Assembly (NCBI RefSeq): GCF_029537235.1
Contig: NZ_CP120638.1
Span: 1,674,001-1,738,000, forward strand
Reading direction: 5' to 3'
DNA from: Rhizobium sp. 32-5/1
GTDB lineage: Bacteria; Pseudomonadota; Alphaproteobacteria; Rhizobiales; Rhizobiaceae
Length of the DNA stretch: 64,000 bases
In this document: positions 1 to 10,097 of the stretch, one piece after another
Layout: each line of letters begins with the position of its first letter
Position numbering within the stretch: the stretch's first letter is position 1
Notes under the pieces: model-generated
Told to the model about the DNA's origin: nothing
The model's input: the letters and a program-made list of their open reading frames with translations, nothing else
Database searches by the model: none
Position numbers and translations under genes: made by a program

Positions 1-278
1 AGGGCGGCTCGACGCTCGTCTGCTTCGAGATGAAGGGTGGCAAGGAGGCGGCGTTCGCGCTGCAGAACGCGTTGGAGATCATCAAGATCTCCAACAATCT
101 CGGCGACTCGAAGAGCCTGATCACCCATCCGGCGACCACGACCCACAAGAACCTCTCCGACGAGGCCCGCGCCGAGCTCGGCATTTCGCCCGGCACGGTG
201 CGTCTCTCGGCCGGCATCGAGGACAGCCAGGATCTGGTCGATGATTTCGCCCGCGCGCTCAAGGCGGTTACGGCCTGA
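1..278 (+). CDS. metZ: O-succinylhomoserine sulfhydrylase, C-terminal part
   Basis: This is the 3' end of a PLP-dependent Cys/Met-metabolism transsulfuration enzyme; the gene begins before the window. Reading from base 3 the visible protein starts GGSTLVCFEMKGGKEAAF. The tail has the family blocks IKISNNLGDSKSLITHPATT and LSAGIEDSQDLVDDF, which form the substrate and cofactor end of the C-terminal domain. The enzyme makes homocysteine from O-succinylhomoserine and sulfide in methionine synthesis. The PLP lysine lies outside the window. The assignment to metZ rather than another sulfhydrylase rests on the HPATTTH block and the following apaG, the usual rhizobial order. Confidence 0.85.
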   Translation, partial: GGSTLVCFEMKGGKEAAFALQNALEIIKISNNLGDSKSLITHPATTTHKNLSDEARAELGISPGTVRLSAGIEDSQDLVDDFARALKAVTA

Positions 279-305
279 TACAAACCTGAACTGGAAGAAA
301 CAGAG

Positions 306-339
306 CCGCCTGAAACACGTTTTCAGGCGGTTTTCTTTT
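306..339 (+). terminator. Rho-independent terminator after metZ
   Basis: A perfect 10-bp inverted repeat (CCGCCTGAAA at 306-315, TTTCAGGCGG at 321-330) with a 5-base loop is followed by TTTTCTTTT. It lies 28 bases after the metZ stop codon. Confidence 0.85.
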
Positions 340-478
340 GTCCGGACGGTTCTTCCCTCGAAGCATAATCCAGCCTGTCGCAGATCGGCACGGAATGTGC
401 CCCGTCGCCGCCGCCGTTATTCTTGACGAAACCATATTGGTGTAGAATAGGTTCTGCGATTTTAAAAAGGTATTGCAT

Positions 479-871
479 ATGTATCGCGCGCTGACCCGCG
501 ACATTGAGGTGACTGTCGAGCCCTATTATCTGGAGGAGCAATCCGATCCCGACGACAGCCGCTATGTATGGGGCTACAGGATCGTGATCTCCAACCATTC
601 CGATATTTCCGTGCGGCTGGTCACCCGCTACTGGAACATTACCGACGAAACCGGACAGGTGGACGAAGTCAACGGCCCTGGTGTCATCGGTGAACAACCG
701 GTGCTCAATCCAGGCGATACTTACGAATATTCATCAGGCTGCCCGCTCGACACACCATCCGGCGTCATGTTCGGCCACTACGGCATGGAGGCCGAAAGCG
801 GGGAAATGTTCGACGTCAACATCCCCGCCTTCTCGCTCGATGCACCAGGGCTCAGCCGCGTGCTGAACTGA
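479..871 (+). CDS. apaG: ApaG protein
   Basis: This 130-residue protein is the single-domain ApaG family (immunoglobulin-like fold), linked in bacteria to divalent cation resistance with no settled biochemical role. The conserved blocks are visible: [47 protein letters not shown] and [20 protein letters not shown]. The length is typical. ATG at 479 is preferred to the in-frame TTG at 473, because an AAAAAGG purine run lies at a normal distance before it. It sits between metZ and the convergent hslO. Confidence 0.9.
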   Translation: MYRALTRDIEVTVEPYYLEEQSDPDDSRYVWGYRIVISNHSDISVRLVTRYWNITDETGQVDEVNGPGVIGEQPVLNPGDTYEYSSGCPLDTPSGVMFGHYGMEAESGEMFDVNIPAFSLDAPGLSRVLN

Positions 872-874
872 AGC

Positions 875-1864
875 CTATTGCGGGCGCACTTCCGTCGCTT
901 CGAACTTGTAGCTCGTGGAGCAGAACTCGCAATTGACCGTAACGACACCGTCAACCACCGTGTGGTCGATGTCGTCCTGGCTCAGGCTCGCCAGAACATC
1001 GCGGATCTTCTCGCGTGAACAGTTGCAACGGTCATAGACTGCCTGCGGAGGATAGACCCGCACGCCGCGCTCGTGAAACAGACGATACAGCAGCCGCTCG
1101 GGACCAACCATCGGATCGGTGAGTTCGTCGGCGGCAATCGTTTCCACCATCACCTTCGCCTCGCCCCAGAGATCGTCAGTCTCGACACTCTCGTCCCTGA
1201 TATCACCGTCGCCGCCGTGCAGGTCCGGCTGGCGCATACGCTCCAGCGTTTCCGGCAGGAACTGCGCAACCACGCCGCCGGCCCGCCAGCGATGGCGCGG
1301 CTTGCCGGCATCGTCCCGGTCCAGAAGTTCGGCGACGCTGAGGCGCACCTTGGTCGGAATCTGTTCCGACTGGCGGAAATAGACGCCGGCGATCTCTTCC
1401 AGGGTGCCGCCATCAAGCGGCACGATGCCCTGATAGCGCTGCATGTCCGCGCCCTGATCGATGGTGAAGGCGAGGATGCCCTCGCCGAGCAACTGGTGCG
1501 GCTCTGCCATGCCATTTTCCTGGGCGATCGCCAGCGCTTCGCTGTTGTAGCGGGCATAGGCGCGCACCCTGTCCGGCGTCGAGAAATCAGCAACGACGAG
1601 ATCGACCGGGCCATTGCTCTGCGTCTGCACGATCAGCTTGCCTTCGAATTTCAGCGACGTGCCAAGCAGCACGGTCAGAACGACCGTTTCGGCAACGAGG
1701 CGGGCAACCGGCAGCGGATAATTATGGCGCTCGAGAATGGCGTCGAGCATCGGGCCAAGCTGCACGGCACGACCGCGCACGTCGAGCCCCTCCACCTGAA
1801 AAGGCACGACATGATCATCGCCCGCAAAATCAAACTGGCCAAGGCCCTCTACTGCTTCCACCAT
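875..1864 (-). CDS. hslO: Hsp33 redox-regulated chaperone
   Basis: The 329-residue product is Hsp33, a cytoplasmic holdase activated by oxidation of zinc-bound cysteines. The C-terminal zinc site is complete: DRCNCSREK, then VNCEFCSTSYKF. The N-terminal substrate-binding domain contains VQLGPMLDAILERHNYP and SNGPVDLVVADF. I chose ATG at 1864 because AGGAG precedes it by seven bases, although the frame is open from ATG 1888. Its stop is 3 bases from the apaG stop, so the two genes converge. It is read in the same direction as argD and argF, with a 270-base gap. Confidence 0.92.
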   Translation of the reverse strand: MVEAVEGLGQFDFAGDDHVVPFQVEGLDVRGRAVQLGPMLDAILERHNYPLPVARLVAETVVLTVLLGTSLKFEGKLIVQTQSNGPVDLVVADFSTPDRVRAYARYNSEALAIAQENGMAEPHQLLGEGILAFTIDQGADMQRYQGIVPLDGGTLEEIAGVYFRQSEQIPTKVRLSVAELLDRDDAGKPRHRWRAGGVVAQFLPETLERMRQPDLHGGDGDIRDESVETDDLWGEAKVMVETIAADELTDPMVGPERLLYRLFHERGVRVYPPQAVYDRCNCSREKIRDVLASLSQDDIDHTVVDGVVTVNCEFCSTSYKFEATEVRPQ

Positions 1865-2137
1865 CACTCTGCTCCTTGCATCGGACATGCGGAACGCGGC
1901 GAGCGTCCAAAGACGCCCGAAGGGCGAAACCCGATGTCCATATTGATCCCTGCGTCGGCCCGTTTGTCCAGATCGGTGGCCGAAAAACAGGCCGATCGCC
2001 GACGGTTGGGCAAGCCGCCCTGCCGATGATTGAAATCGCTCGCGCTCTGGATAAAACCCTGTCCGGCTGCGCGATCATCCGCAGTCGCTTAGATCGTGCG
2101 CCCACCCTTTAATTTCAATGGCCGGCAGGCAATGGGC

Positions 2138-3055
2138 TCAAAGCGCGCCGAGGCACCAGGCGAGGACCGATTTCTGTGCGTGCAGACGATTTTCCGCCTC
2201 GTCGAAGACGACGGACTGCGGACCATCGATCACCTCGTCGGTGACTTCCTCACCGCGATGCGCCGGCAGGCAGTGCATGAACAGGGCGTCCTTGGCCGCC
2301 TTTTCCATCAGGCCCGCATTGACCTGATAGGGCTGGAAGACATTGTGGCCACGCGCCCGGTGCTCCTGGTTCATGGAAATCCAGGTGTCGGTCACGACGC
2401 AATGCGCTCCCGCCACCGCCTGATCGGCGTCGTGATAGAGCTTGATCTCGCCGCCATTGTTGCGCGCCCAGTTGAGGATCTTGTCATCCGGCTCGGAACC
2501 GAGCGGTACCGCCATGTTCATGCGGTAGCCGAAGCGCGCCGAGCCCTCGATGAAGGAATGCAGCACATTGTTGCCGTCACCGGTCCAGGCGATCGTCTTG
2601 TCCTTCACCGGGCCGCTATGCTCCTCGAAGGTCATGATATCGGCCATGATCTGGCAGGGATGGGTCGTGTCCGTCAGCCCGTTGATGACAGGCACGGTCG
2701 CATGTTCGGCCAGTTCGAGCAGGCGCGTGTGATCGGTGGTGCGGATCATGATGGCGTCGACATAACGCGACAGCACCTTGGCTGTATCGCCGATCGTCTC
2801 GGCGCGACCGAGCTGCATTTCCGTGCCAGACAGGAACAGGGTTTCACCGCCGAGCTGGCGCATACCGACGTCGAATGAGACGCGGGTGCGGGTGGACGGC
2901 TTCTCGAAGATCATGGCCAGCATCTTGCCGGCCAGCGGCTTTTCAGCCGTGCCAGCCTTGGTCGCCGTCTTGCGCGTCTTGGCGTCGTCGATGATTGCGC
3001 GCAGATCTCCCGCGGTCATCGCGGAGAGATCGAGAAAGTGTCTTGTACCGGCCAT
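2138..3055 (-). CDS. argF: Ornithine carbamoyltransferase
   Basis: The 305-residue protein carries the carbamoyl-phosphate motif STRTR (in [13 protein letters not shown]), HPCQIMADI, and the ornithine-binding HCLPA (in [13 protein letters not shown]). It makes citrulline from ornithine and carbamoyl phosphate in arginine synthesis. It starts 36 bases after the argD stop on the same strand, so argD-argF are probably co-transcribed. The length is normal and all catalytic motifs are intact. Confidence 0.95.
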   Translation of the reverse strand: MAGTRHFLDLSAMTAGDLRAIIDDAKTRKTATKAGTAEKPLAGKMLAMIFEKPSTRTRVSFDVGMRQLGGETLFLSGTEMQLGRAETIGDTAKVLSRYVDAIMIRTTDHTRLLELAEHATVPVINGLTDTTHPCQIMADIMTFEEHSGPVKDKTIAWTGDGNNVLHSFIEGSARFGYRMNMAVPLGSEPDDKILNWARNNGGEIKLYHDADQAVAGAHCVVTDTWISMNQEHRARGHNVFQPYQVNAGLMEKAAKDALFMHCLPAHRGEEVTDEVIDGPQSVVFDEAENRLHAQKSVLAWCLGAL

Positions 3056-3091
3056 GTTCTATTCCTGTTGTGCCTGCTTGACGCTCTACGC

Positions 3092-4291
3092 TCAGGCCGA
3101 CGCCTTGTGTTTTACGGACGTCAGCTGTTCTGCAGCACGCTCGATGCGAGCAAGCCCCTCGCGTGCTTCTGCCGCAGTGGTGATCAGCGGCGGAAGAAGG
3201 CGGATGACGTTTTCACCGGCGGGAACCGCCAGAAGTTTTTCCGCACGGATCGCCTTCAGAAGATCCGCCGACGGAACCTTTGCCTTGATGCCCAGCATCA
3301 GACCCTCGCCGCGCACCTCTTCGATGACATCGGGGAACCGGTCCTGCAGCGAGGCAAGGCCTTGGCGGAAGACCAGTGAGACATCGCTTACGTGTTCGAG
3401 GAAGCCCTCTTCGAGAACCACGTCGAGCACCGCATTGCCGACTGCCATTGCAAGCGGATTGCCGCCATAGGTCGAGCCGTGAGTGCCCGCGACCATGCCG
3501 GCCGCAGCCTCTGCCGTGGCAAGGCAAGCGCCGAGCGGAAAACCACCGCCGATCCCCTTGGCGACAGCCATGATATCTGGCGCGATGCCCGTCGCTTCAT
3601 AGGCAAAGAGTTTTCCCGTCCGGCCGATACCGCACTGGACCTCGTCAAAGATCAAAAGCAGGCCGTACTCGTCGCACAGCGCGCGCAGTTCCTGCAGGAA
3701 TTCCTTGGACGCCACGCGGATGCCGCCCTCGCCCTGGATCGGCTCGATCAGGATCGCTGCCGTTTCTTCGCTGATCGCTTCCTTCAGCGCGGCGATATCG
3801 GCGAAAGGCACCTGGTAGAAACCGGGCGCCTTCGGGCCAAAACCCTCGAGATACTTCGCCTGGCCGCCGGCGGCGATGGTTGCCAGCGTGCGGCCGTGGA
3901 AGGCACCCTCGAAGGTGATGATGTGGAATTTTTCCGGCTGCCCCTTGGCAAAGTGATAGCGCCGCGCCGTCTTGATGGCGCATTCCAGCGCCTCGGCGCC
4001 AGAGTTCGTAAAAAACACCTTGTCGGCAAATGTCGCTTCGGTCATCCGGGCGGCAAGCTTTTCCTGGCCGGGAACCTCATAGAGGTTGGAAAGATGCCAG
4101 ACCTTGTCGGCTTGATCTTTTAAGGCCGAAACAAGATGCGGATGGGCATGGCCCAGCGAATTGACCGCGACACCAGCTGCAAAATCCAGATAGCGCGTGC
4201 CGTCTTCGGCAATCAGCCAGACACCTTCGCCGCGTTCGAAGCGAAGCGGTGCGCGCGCGTAGGTATCAAAAAGCGGCGTGGCTTCGGCCAT
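3092..4291 (-). CDS. argD: Acetylornithine / succinyldiaminopimelate aminotransferase
   Basis: The 399-residue class III PLP aminotransferase converts N-acetylglutamate semialdehyde to N-acetylornithine, the step before argF acts. [17 protein letters not shown] holds the phosphate-binding part, [17 protein letters not shown] the PLP aspartate, and [15 protein letters not shown] the Schiff-base lysine. The N-terminus ([21 protein letters not shown]) is typical of the family. It leads the argD-argF unit; the divergent gcrA lies upstream across a 430-base region. Confidence 0.93.
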   Translation of the reverse strand: MAEATPLFDTYARAPLRFERGEGVWLIAEDGTRYLDFAAGVAVNSLGHAHPHLVSALKDQADKVWHLSNLYEVPGQEKLAARMTEATFADKVFFTNSGAEALECAIKTARRYHFAKGQPEKFHIITFEGAFHGRTLATIAAGGQAKYLEGFGPKAPGFYQVPFADIAALKEAISEETAAILIEPIQGEGGIRVASKEFLQELRALCDEYGLLLIFDEVQCGIGRTGKLFAYEATGIAPDIMAVAKGIGGGFPLGACLATAEAAAGMVAGTHGSTYGGNPLAMAVGNAVLDVVLEEGFLEHVSDVSLVFRQGLASLQDRFPDVIEEVRGEGLMLGIKAKVPSADLLKAIRAEKLLAVPAGENVIRLLPPLITTAAEAREGLARIERAAEQLTSVKHKASA

Positions 4292-4540
4292 GGCGAAAGT
4301 CTCCTAGATCAAGGCGGCATAGACACCGCATGACGGTATTTTTCGGCCGATCTCCGGCCCCTGAAAATCAAAAATGCCGCCTTGCGGCGGCGGAGGCACT
4401 ATCTTCATTCCGCACTGCAATGTCAACAAAAGCCCTGCGTTTGCGGTAATTCGCACAGCATACAGGCGTTTGTATTTTTTGTGCGGCGGGCTTGCAAAAA
4501 TGCCACGCCATCGAAGCAAGTTGGGGAAAACCCAGAAATC

Positions 4541-4606
4541 GATTCGCCTCGATTCGAGGGACTCTTGTCACGGAGTCACCCGTTCACTAGGTTAATAATC
4601 AATTAC
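4541..4606 (+). promoter_or_regulatory. gcrA upstream region with clustered GANTC sites and a CtrA-like box
   Basis: Four GANTC methylation sites occur at 4541-4545, 4551-4555, 4560-4564 and 4573-4577. Just after them, TTAA-N7-TTAC at 4592-4606 differs by one base from the CtrA consensus TTAA-N7-TTAA. GcrA acts through CcrM-methylated GANTC sites and CtrA represses gcrA in Caulobacter, so a cell-cycle-controlled gcrA promoter is the natural reading. The rest of the 4292-4721 gap holds no gene that I can see. Confidence 0.6.
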
Positions 4607-4721
4607 TAGACGCATGCGGCGGACCTAGTCACCAAAAGTGTTATCGCGTTGCAGTTCCGGATTGCTCCGGGGCGCGGTGAGGGATTCCATCATCATCAAC
4701 GCCGGGAACGGAGACAATATC

Positions 4722-5249
4722 ATGAACTGGACTGACGAGCGGGTGGAGAAACTCAAGAAGCTGTGGTCCGAGGGGTTGAGCGCGAGCCAGATCGCCGCAC
4801 AACTGGGCGGCGTCAGCCGCAACGCCGTCATCGGCAAGGTCCACCGGCTGTGCCTGCCGGGGCGCGCCAAGGCAGGCGGAACTGCCGCCGCTTCGCGCAC
4901 AAAGCGCCCGACGTCGGCACCGCGCGCGCCGAACTACGCCTCCCGCGTCACCGCGACCACCCGCACCATCACTACACGCCCCGTAGGCGCCGCCGTGATG
5001 AAGGAAGAGGAGGAGATGGAATACGTGACCGGCCAGGAGCTGGAGCCGGTCAGCAATGTCGTCGTGCCGATGTCGCGTCGCCTTGTCCTCACCCAGCTTA
5101 CAGACCGCACCTGCAAGTGGCCGATCGGCGACCCCATGAAGGAAGAATTTCACTTCTGCGGCAATGACAGCCCGGAAGCGGCTCCTTATTGCAGCTTTCA
5201 TGCCAAGCTTGCCTACCAGCCCTCAGGCGAACGTCGCCGGGCGCGCTGA
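4722..5249 (+). CDS. gcrA: GcrA cell-cycle regulator
   Basis: The 175-residue protein starts MNWTDERVEKLKKLWSEGL, followed by SASQIAAQLGGVSRNAVIGK, the GcrA DNA-binding helix-turn-helix. The middle is Arg/Thr/Pro-rich and low in complexity. The C-terminal domain (CKWPIGDPMKEEFHFCG, then YCSFHAKLAYQP) matches the sigma-70-binding half of the family. GcrA recruits sigma70 RNA polymerase to promoters carrying methylated GANTC. I chose ATG 4722 because the family begins exactly at MNWTDE; in-frame codons further upstream add unrelated residues. The gene converges with phoR. Confidence 0.93.
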   Translation: MNWTDERVEKLKKLWSEGLSASQIAAQLGGVSRNAVIGKVHRLCLPGRAKAGGTAAASRTKRPTSAPRAPNYASRVTATTRTITTRPVGAAVMKEEEEMEYVTGQELEPVSNVVVPMSRRLVLTQLTDRTCKWPIGDPMKEEFHFCGNDSPEAAPYCSFHAKLAYQPSGERRRAR

Positions 5250-5322
5250 TCACAATTGGGGATCAATGGTGGCGGCACAGTCCGCCATCATCCAATGACC
5301 TTGCTTCTCCCTGGAGCGCCGA

Positions 5323-6602
5323 TCAAAACCGCACGGTAAACAGCGTTCCTTTTCCGACTTCGGACTGAACGATCATCCGGGCCCGATGCCGGGTCAGGAT
5401 GTGCTTGACGATGGCGAGCCCCAGACCCGTGCCCTTTTTCGACCGGCTGGCCTCGACATTCACCCGATAGAAGCGCTCGGTGATACGCGGCACGTGTTCG
5501 GCCGGAATGCCCGGGCCGAAATCACGCACAGTCACCTCGACCGGCTTGCCGTCTCCCCCTGAAAGGCCGACCTCGACCTTCTTGCCCTCCTGCCCGTATT
5601 TGCAGGCGTTCTCGATCAGGTTTTCGAAAACCTCAGTCAGTTCGTCGCGGTCGCCATGAACGAAAACCGGCGCGTCGGGAATGTCCAGCGCAATCGAGAC
5701 ATCGACATCCCGCGCCAGCGGCGTGAGGGAATCGATGACATGGCCGAGCAGCGGCGCGAGATCGATTTTTGCGTCGGGTGCGATGTGGGATTTCAGCTCA
5801 AGCCTTGACAGCGACAGGAGATCATCGACCAGACGGCTCATGCGCGTTGCCTGCTCGTGCATGATGCCGAGGAATTTCTCATGCGCCTTGACGTCGTTGC
5901 GCGCCGGACCTTGCAGCGTTTCGATGAAGCCGCGCAGGGAGGCAAGCGGGGTCCTAAGTTCATGGCTGGCATTGGCGACGAAATCCGACCGCATCCTGTC
6001 GATGCGCCGGGCCTGCGAAATATCGCGGTATGACAGAATATAAAGCCGTTCGCCGCCGTTTATGGCAATGTCGGCCGGCGCGACACGCACAATATAAAAC
6101 GCCTCTGAGGGCAGCCGTTCGGAATGTTCGATCTGATTGACCTTGCCGGTGGAGATGGTTTCGCGCACCATGTCGAGAATGCCGGGGAGCGCACCCGCGC
6201 CGCCAGATAGATATTCTGCGGGATGGTTCCGAACGCTTTTTCGGCGGCGAGATTTTGCAAAAGCACGGTTTCATCGGCGGCGACGACGAGAACCGGCATG
6301 TCGAGCGCGTTCAGAACGATGACCAGTGTATCGAGCGGATTGCCGGTGGCGACATTGCTCTGGATGACCGGCGCGATCGGTGGAGCAACCGTCTCGGAGC
6401 GGCTGAGGAGAGCAACTGCAAGGACCATCCAGAACAGGCAGACCGCGAGAAGGTGCAGCCCGGAAACGACCAGCACGAGGGTGATCAGAACGGACAGAAG
6501 CAGGGTCCATTTTTCCGCGGCGATTCTTGCCCCCAGCATCCGCCAGAATCTGTCTTCCTGTTCCAAGTTCCGTCCTTTTCCCGCGAAGGTCGCCGATCGC
6601 AA
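5323..6602 (-). pseudogene. phoR: PhoR phosphate-sensor histidine kinase, frameshifted
   Basis: The two halves lie in different frames. The N-terminal half (from 6602) has two membrane segments around residues 33-66 and the start of a PAS-like region (NALDMPVLVVAADETVLL). The C-terminal half ends the PAS region and has the H-box VANASHELRTPLASLRG, N-box ENLIENACKYG, and G-boxes DFGPGIPAEH and KKGTGLGLAIVKHIL. One base is missing at the GGGG run 6184-6187. Adding it gives a continuous 426-residue kinase reading ...SPGILDMVRETI. Phosphate limitation would be sensed at the membrane and passed to PhoB. No phoB, phoU or pst gene is next to it. It may be a sequencing error rather than a dead gene. 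Confidence 0.85.
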
Positions 6603-6740
6603 CCTCGCCGCATCCGCCAGTGATAGAGCGTCTTCATGACATGATTTTCACGGCATGCTTGAATTCGCAATGCAATTATGGCCTGCTCGCGGGAAATCAG
6701 TGGGCGGCGGTGACAAGGTCGCACTCATCGGGAGAACACC

Positions 6741-7622
6741 ATGGCAGACAAGACGACCAGCCGCGCAGTGGAGTTGAAGATCGACGGCAAGAAGCGGGTG
6801 TTCGATATCGACAATCCGGAATTGCCTGATTGGATCGACAGTGAAGCCTTCGCATCCGATGACTTTCCCTATGACAAGAAACTGGACCGCGACGAATACG
6901 ACGCAACGCTGGAGAAGCTGCAGATCGAACTGGTCAAGGTGCAGTTCTGGCTGCAGGCAACCGGCAAGCGGGTCATCAGCGTGTTCGAGGGTCGGGATGC
7001 CGCCGGAAAGGGCGGAGCAATTCATGACACGATGGCCTATATGAACCCGCGGTCGGCGCGCATCGTGGCGCTGACCAAGCCGACGGAAACCGAACGGGGC
7101 CAGTGGTACTACCAGCGCTATGTCGCGACCTTCCCGACTGCGGGCGAATTCGTGCTCTTCGATCGTTCCTGGTACAACCGGGCCGGCGTCGAGCCGGTGA
7201 TGGGCTTCTGCGAGCCGGCGCAATACCAGCACTTCCTCAAGCAGACACCGCGCTTTGAAAAGCTGATCGTTGATGACGGCATCCATCTGTTCAAGTTCTG
7301 GCTGAACATAGGCCGAGAAATGCAGCTGAAGCGTTTTCATGATCGTCGGCATGATCCGCTCAAGGTGTGGAAGCTATCGTCGATGGATATCGCAGCCCTC
7401 ACCAAGTGGGACGATTATTCCGAAAAGCGCGACCGGATGCTCAATGAGACCCACACCACACATGCGCCATGGACAGTGATCCGCGCCAACGACAAGCGCC
7501 GCCTGCGGATCAACCTCATCCGCCACATCCTGCTCAGCCTGAATTACGACGGTCGGGACAAGGATGCGATTGGCGAAATCGACCGGAAAATCCTGGGTTT
7601 CGGGCCCGGCTTCGTCAAATAG
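6741..7622 (+). CDS. ppk2: Polyphosphate kinase 2
   Basis: The 293-residue protein is a single-domain class I PPK2, which transfers phosphate between polyphosphate and nucleoside diphosphates. Walker A is [15 protein letters not shown], Walker B is [15 protein letters not shown], and the lid region includes [14 protein letters not shown]. The N-terminal extension ([19 protein letters not shown]) is common in rhizobial members. It is divergent from phoR, and the pair links phosphate sensing to polyphosphate turnover. ATG 6741 follows a GGGAG element. Confidence 0.92.
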   Translation: MADKTTSRAVELKIDGKKRVFDIDNPELPDWIDSEAFASDDFPYDKKLDRDEYDATLEKLQIELVKVQFWLQATGKRVISVFEGRDAAGKGGAIHDTMAYMNPRSARIVALTKPTETERGQWYYQRYVATFPTAGEFVLFDRSWYNRAGVEPVMGFCEPAQYQHFLKQTPRFEKLIVDDGIHLFKFWLNIGREMQLKRFHDRRHDPLKVWKLSSMDIAALTKWDDYSEKRDRMLNETHTTHAPWTVIRANDKRRLRINLIRHILLSLNYDGRDKDAIGEIDRKILGFGPGFVK

Positions 7623-7663
7623 CCCCCAATATTCCGCCTGCCCGCGCCGGTCTTTGTCAGAGA

Positions 7664-8827
7664 TTATTGGCCGGGCAGGATACGGATCGCAAACAGATTG
7701 AGGCTCTGGCCGCCTCCGGCCACATCGCTGTTGATGAGGATACGGCCCGGCTCGCTCGGCGCGAGACTGCGGTCGAAGGTGATCTTGAACAGCATGTCGA
7801 CCTTCTCATCGTTGACGGTAAAACGATGACGACCACAGTCGCCCAGTGAGGCGAACGCGCATTCGACGGAAAACTGGGTCGGCTTGTCGGCGCCGGAACG
7901 CACGGTCAGCGCGACGGTCGATGTCTTGCCCGACAGTTGCTCCAATACGGCCACCGGAACTTCAATCAGGACATCGCCTTCGGCGTCGGTGGAAGAAGAC
8001 GTGATGCGCAGCCGTGGTCCAGCCTCGTCGCTGACAGGTTCCGCCTTTGCGCGGCTGCGCGGTGTGATCGCCGCGGCTTTCGCCGGATCGAACACCTCGA
8101 TCCAGTCGCCCGTGAAGCCGGACTGCGAACCGAGCGTGGTCAGCCCCTGCGAACCGTCGAAATCCTCGGACTGCACGGTTTCCGGGGGATTGGCGACGCT
8201 GGTGTCCCGCTCCGCTGCCGATTTCAGGAGGCCGCTGGTTTCCGCCCACCAGAGCGCGGCACCGAAAGCGGCACCCAGTGTAACGATGACCATGACGAAG
8301 GACAGAAACCGCCCGCGACGGCGACGGGGCTTTGCTGACGCCGCGGAAACCGGCAGGGGACGCTCCTTACCGCGTTTGCCGGCCACGGCCTCCACAGGCA
8401 CCGCGGTTGCCGTGCCAGCCGGCGCGGCGTCATCGAGGCGTTCCGGCCGCAGACTGTCGAGGCTGTCGTCACCGGTGCGGGAAACGGCTTCGCCCGGCTC
8501 ACGATGGGCGGATAACGGCGCATCTTCGCGGACAGGGGCTTGGCGACGATCATCGGATGCAACCGCATCATCCAGCCGAACCGGCGGCGGCACGACGATG
8601 GCGGCCTCGGCTTTCAGGGCGGCGCGCTCCTGTGTTTCGATCGCATGAATGATCACTTCCAGGCGATGCCGCTGCTGGGCGATAACCTCGGGGTCATGCA
8701 CATCCTGCTTGCGCAAGCCGGCCTCCAAGGCGTTGCGCGCGGACTGGTAAATCCGGGCCCGCGTCTCGGCACTCGTCCTGTCCGAGCGGTCGAGCGCATG
8801 TCTTATAGCCGTTTCCAGTCCGCTCAC
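7664..8827 (-). CDS. Membrane-anchored protein of unknown function
   Basis: From GTG 8827, with AAGGA six bases upstream, the product is 387 residues; the frame is also open from 8974 but without such a site. An N-terminal region of about 75 residues is helical and charged (ETAIRHALDRSDRTSAETR, then HRLEVIIHAIETQE). A Pro/Ala-rich acidic linker follows, then a basic stretch and one membrane segment (FLSFVMVIVTLGAAFGAALWW), then an about 190-residue C-terminal domain probably outside the cytoplasm. That domain (VAVLEQLSGKTSTVALTVR, CAFASLGDCGRHRF) looks like a beta-rich carbohydrate-binding-like fold, but I cannot name it. It converges with ppk2. Confidence 0.8.
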   Translation of the reverse strand: MSGLETAIRHALDRSDRTSAETRARIYQSARNALEAGLRKQDVHDPEVIAQQRHRLEVIIHAIETQERAALKAEAAIVVPPPVRLDDAVASDDRRQAPVREDAPLSAHREPGEAVSRTGDDSLDSLRPERLDDAAPAGTATAVPVEAVAGKRGKERPLPVSAASAKPRRRRGRFLSFVMVIVTLGAAFGAALWWAETSGLLKSAAERDTSVANPPETVQSEDFDGSQGLTTLGSQSGFTGDWIEVFDPAKAAAITPRSRAKAEPVSDEAGPRLRITSSSTDAEGDVLIEVPVAVLEQLSGKTSTVALTVRSGADKPTQFSVECAFASLGDCGRHRFTVNDEKVDMLFKITFDRSLAPSEPGRILINSDVAGGGQSLNLFAIRILPGQ

Positions 8828-9137
8828 ATCATGTCCTTCTTGACCGGAGGACAGGCTATTCTGCGCCCATCTTTCCCTCGACAAACCGGGGATCAGGCCA
8901 GGCCTTGCCCCGCACTGGCGGCACCCCGTTGGATTTGTTAACAATTGGGTAACGGCAGATTTGGCAATTCGCAAGCCTGCAGGCTAAAACTGGCTAGTTC
9001 CGCCAAGGGAAACGCACGGGTTTCACGACGGGCGATGCACCCTTGCAATAGAACCATCTTTTCAAGACGGCATTTCGCTGCTAGATATTTTTGACGTTTA
9101 CGCAAACGTCAATATTTTCAGGTGGAGGAGAAACACC
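8828..9137. other. Intergenic region upstream of the nitronate monooxygenase gene
   Basis: No gene is visible in this 310-base stretch. Its only strong element is the palindrome at 9091-9112, listed separately. Confidence 0.7.
9091..9112 (+). promoter_or_regulatory. Palindromic operator before the nitronate monooxygenase gene
   Basis: TTGACGTTT, four bases, then AAACGTCAA form a perfect 9-4-9 inverted repeat 25 bases before the start codon. The first 12 bases (TTGACGTTTACG) recur before fadD at 51731. It resembles sites of MerR-type regulators of acyl-CoA catabolism; that comparison is from memory. Confidence 0.6.
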
Positions 9138-10097
9138 ATGGCGCTGCCGCCGATCTTGACGGGAACCACAAGGCTGCCCGTCGTTGCCGCCCCGCTCTTC
9201 ATCATTTCGCATCCGGCGCTGACGCTGGCACAGTGCAAGGCGGGCGTGGTCGGGTCCTTTCCGGCGCTGAACGCCCGTCCGGAAGCCCAGCTCGACGAAT
9301 GGCTGGCGCAGATTACCGAAGAACTGGCAGATCACGACCGGCACAACCCGGACAGGCCCGCTGCCCCCTTCGCCGTCAACCAGATCGTCCACAAGTCCAA
9401 CAAGCGGCTCGAGCACGACCTGATGCTCTGCGTCAAATACAAGGTGCCGATCGTCATTTCCTCACTCGGGGCCGTTCCCGAGGTCAACGCCGCGATCCAT
9501 TCCTATGGCGGCATCGTGCTGCATGACGTGATCAACAACCGCCATGCCAGTTCGGCGATCCGCAAGGGGGCCGATGGCCTGATCGCGGTGGCAACCGGCG
9601 CCGGCGGCCATGCCGGAACCCTGTCGCCCTTCGCGCTTGTCCAGGAAATCCGCAGCTGGTTTGACGGCCCGCTGCTGCTATCAGGCGCCATCGCCACCGG
9701 CGGTGCGGTGCTGGCGGCCCAGGCCATGGGTGCCGACATGGCCTATATCGGCTCGCCCTTCATCGCCACGAACGAGGCCCGCGCCAGCGACGCCTACAAG
9801 CAGTCGATCGTCGACAGCACCGCCGCCGACATCGTCTATTCCAACTATTTTACCGGCATCCACGGCAACTATCTCAAACCCTCGATCGCCGCGGCCGGCA
9901 TGGATCCTGACAAACTGCCGGAGGCGGACCCGTCGAAGATGGATTTCGAGGCAGCGACCACAGGCGCCAAGGCCTGGAAAGACATCTGGGGCTGTGGCCA
10001 GGGGATCGGCGCGGTGACCGAAATCACCTCCGTCGAAGGGCTGGTCTCCCGGCTGGACAACGAATACAAGACCGCCCGAAAGAGGCTTTCGCTCTGA
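9138..10097 (+). CDS. Nitronate monooxygenase (2-nitropropane dioxygenase family)
   Basis: The 319-residue FMN TIM-barrel protein contains the family blocks LPVVAAPLFIISHP, VGSFPALNARP, GAGGHAGTLSPFAL and GAIATGGAVLAAQAMGADMAYIGSPF. It would oxidise alkyl nitronates; some relatives act in lipid or unsaturated acyl-CoA metabolism. The start follows GGAGGAG at a normal distance. The palindrome upstream is shared with fadD, which would fit a fatty-acid-linked role. The last core gene before tRNA-Thr. Confidence 0.88.
   Translation: MALPPILTGTTRLPVVAAPLFIISHPALTLAQCKAGVVGSFPALNARPEAQLDEWLAQITEELADHDRHNPDRPAAPFAVNQIVHKSNKRLEHDLMLCVKYKVPIVISSLGAVPEVNAAIHSYGGIVLHDVINNRHASSAIRKGADGLIAVATGAGGHAGTLSPFALVQEIRSWFDGPLLLSGAIATGGAVLAAQAMGADMAYIGSPFIATNEARASDAYKQSIVDSTAADIVYSNYFTGIHGNYLKPSIAAAGMDPDKLPEADPSKMDFEAATTGAKAWKDIWGCGQGIGAVTEITSVEGLVSRLDNEYKTARKRLSL

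Noticed and set aside
5267-5291. Hairpin between gcrA and phoR as a terminator
   Set aside because: The stem (ATGGTGGCGG / CCGCCATCAT) has a mismatch and no T tract; support is too weak for a feature.
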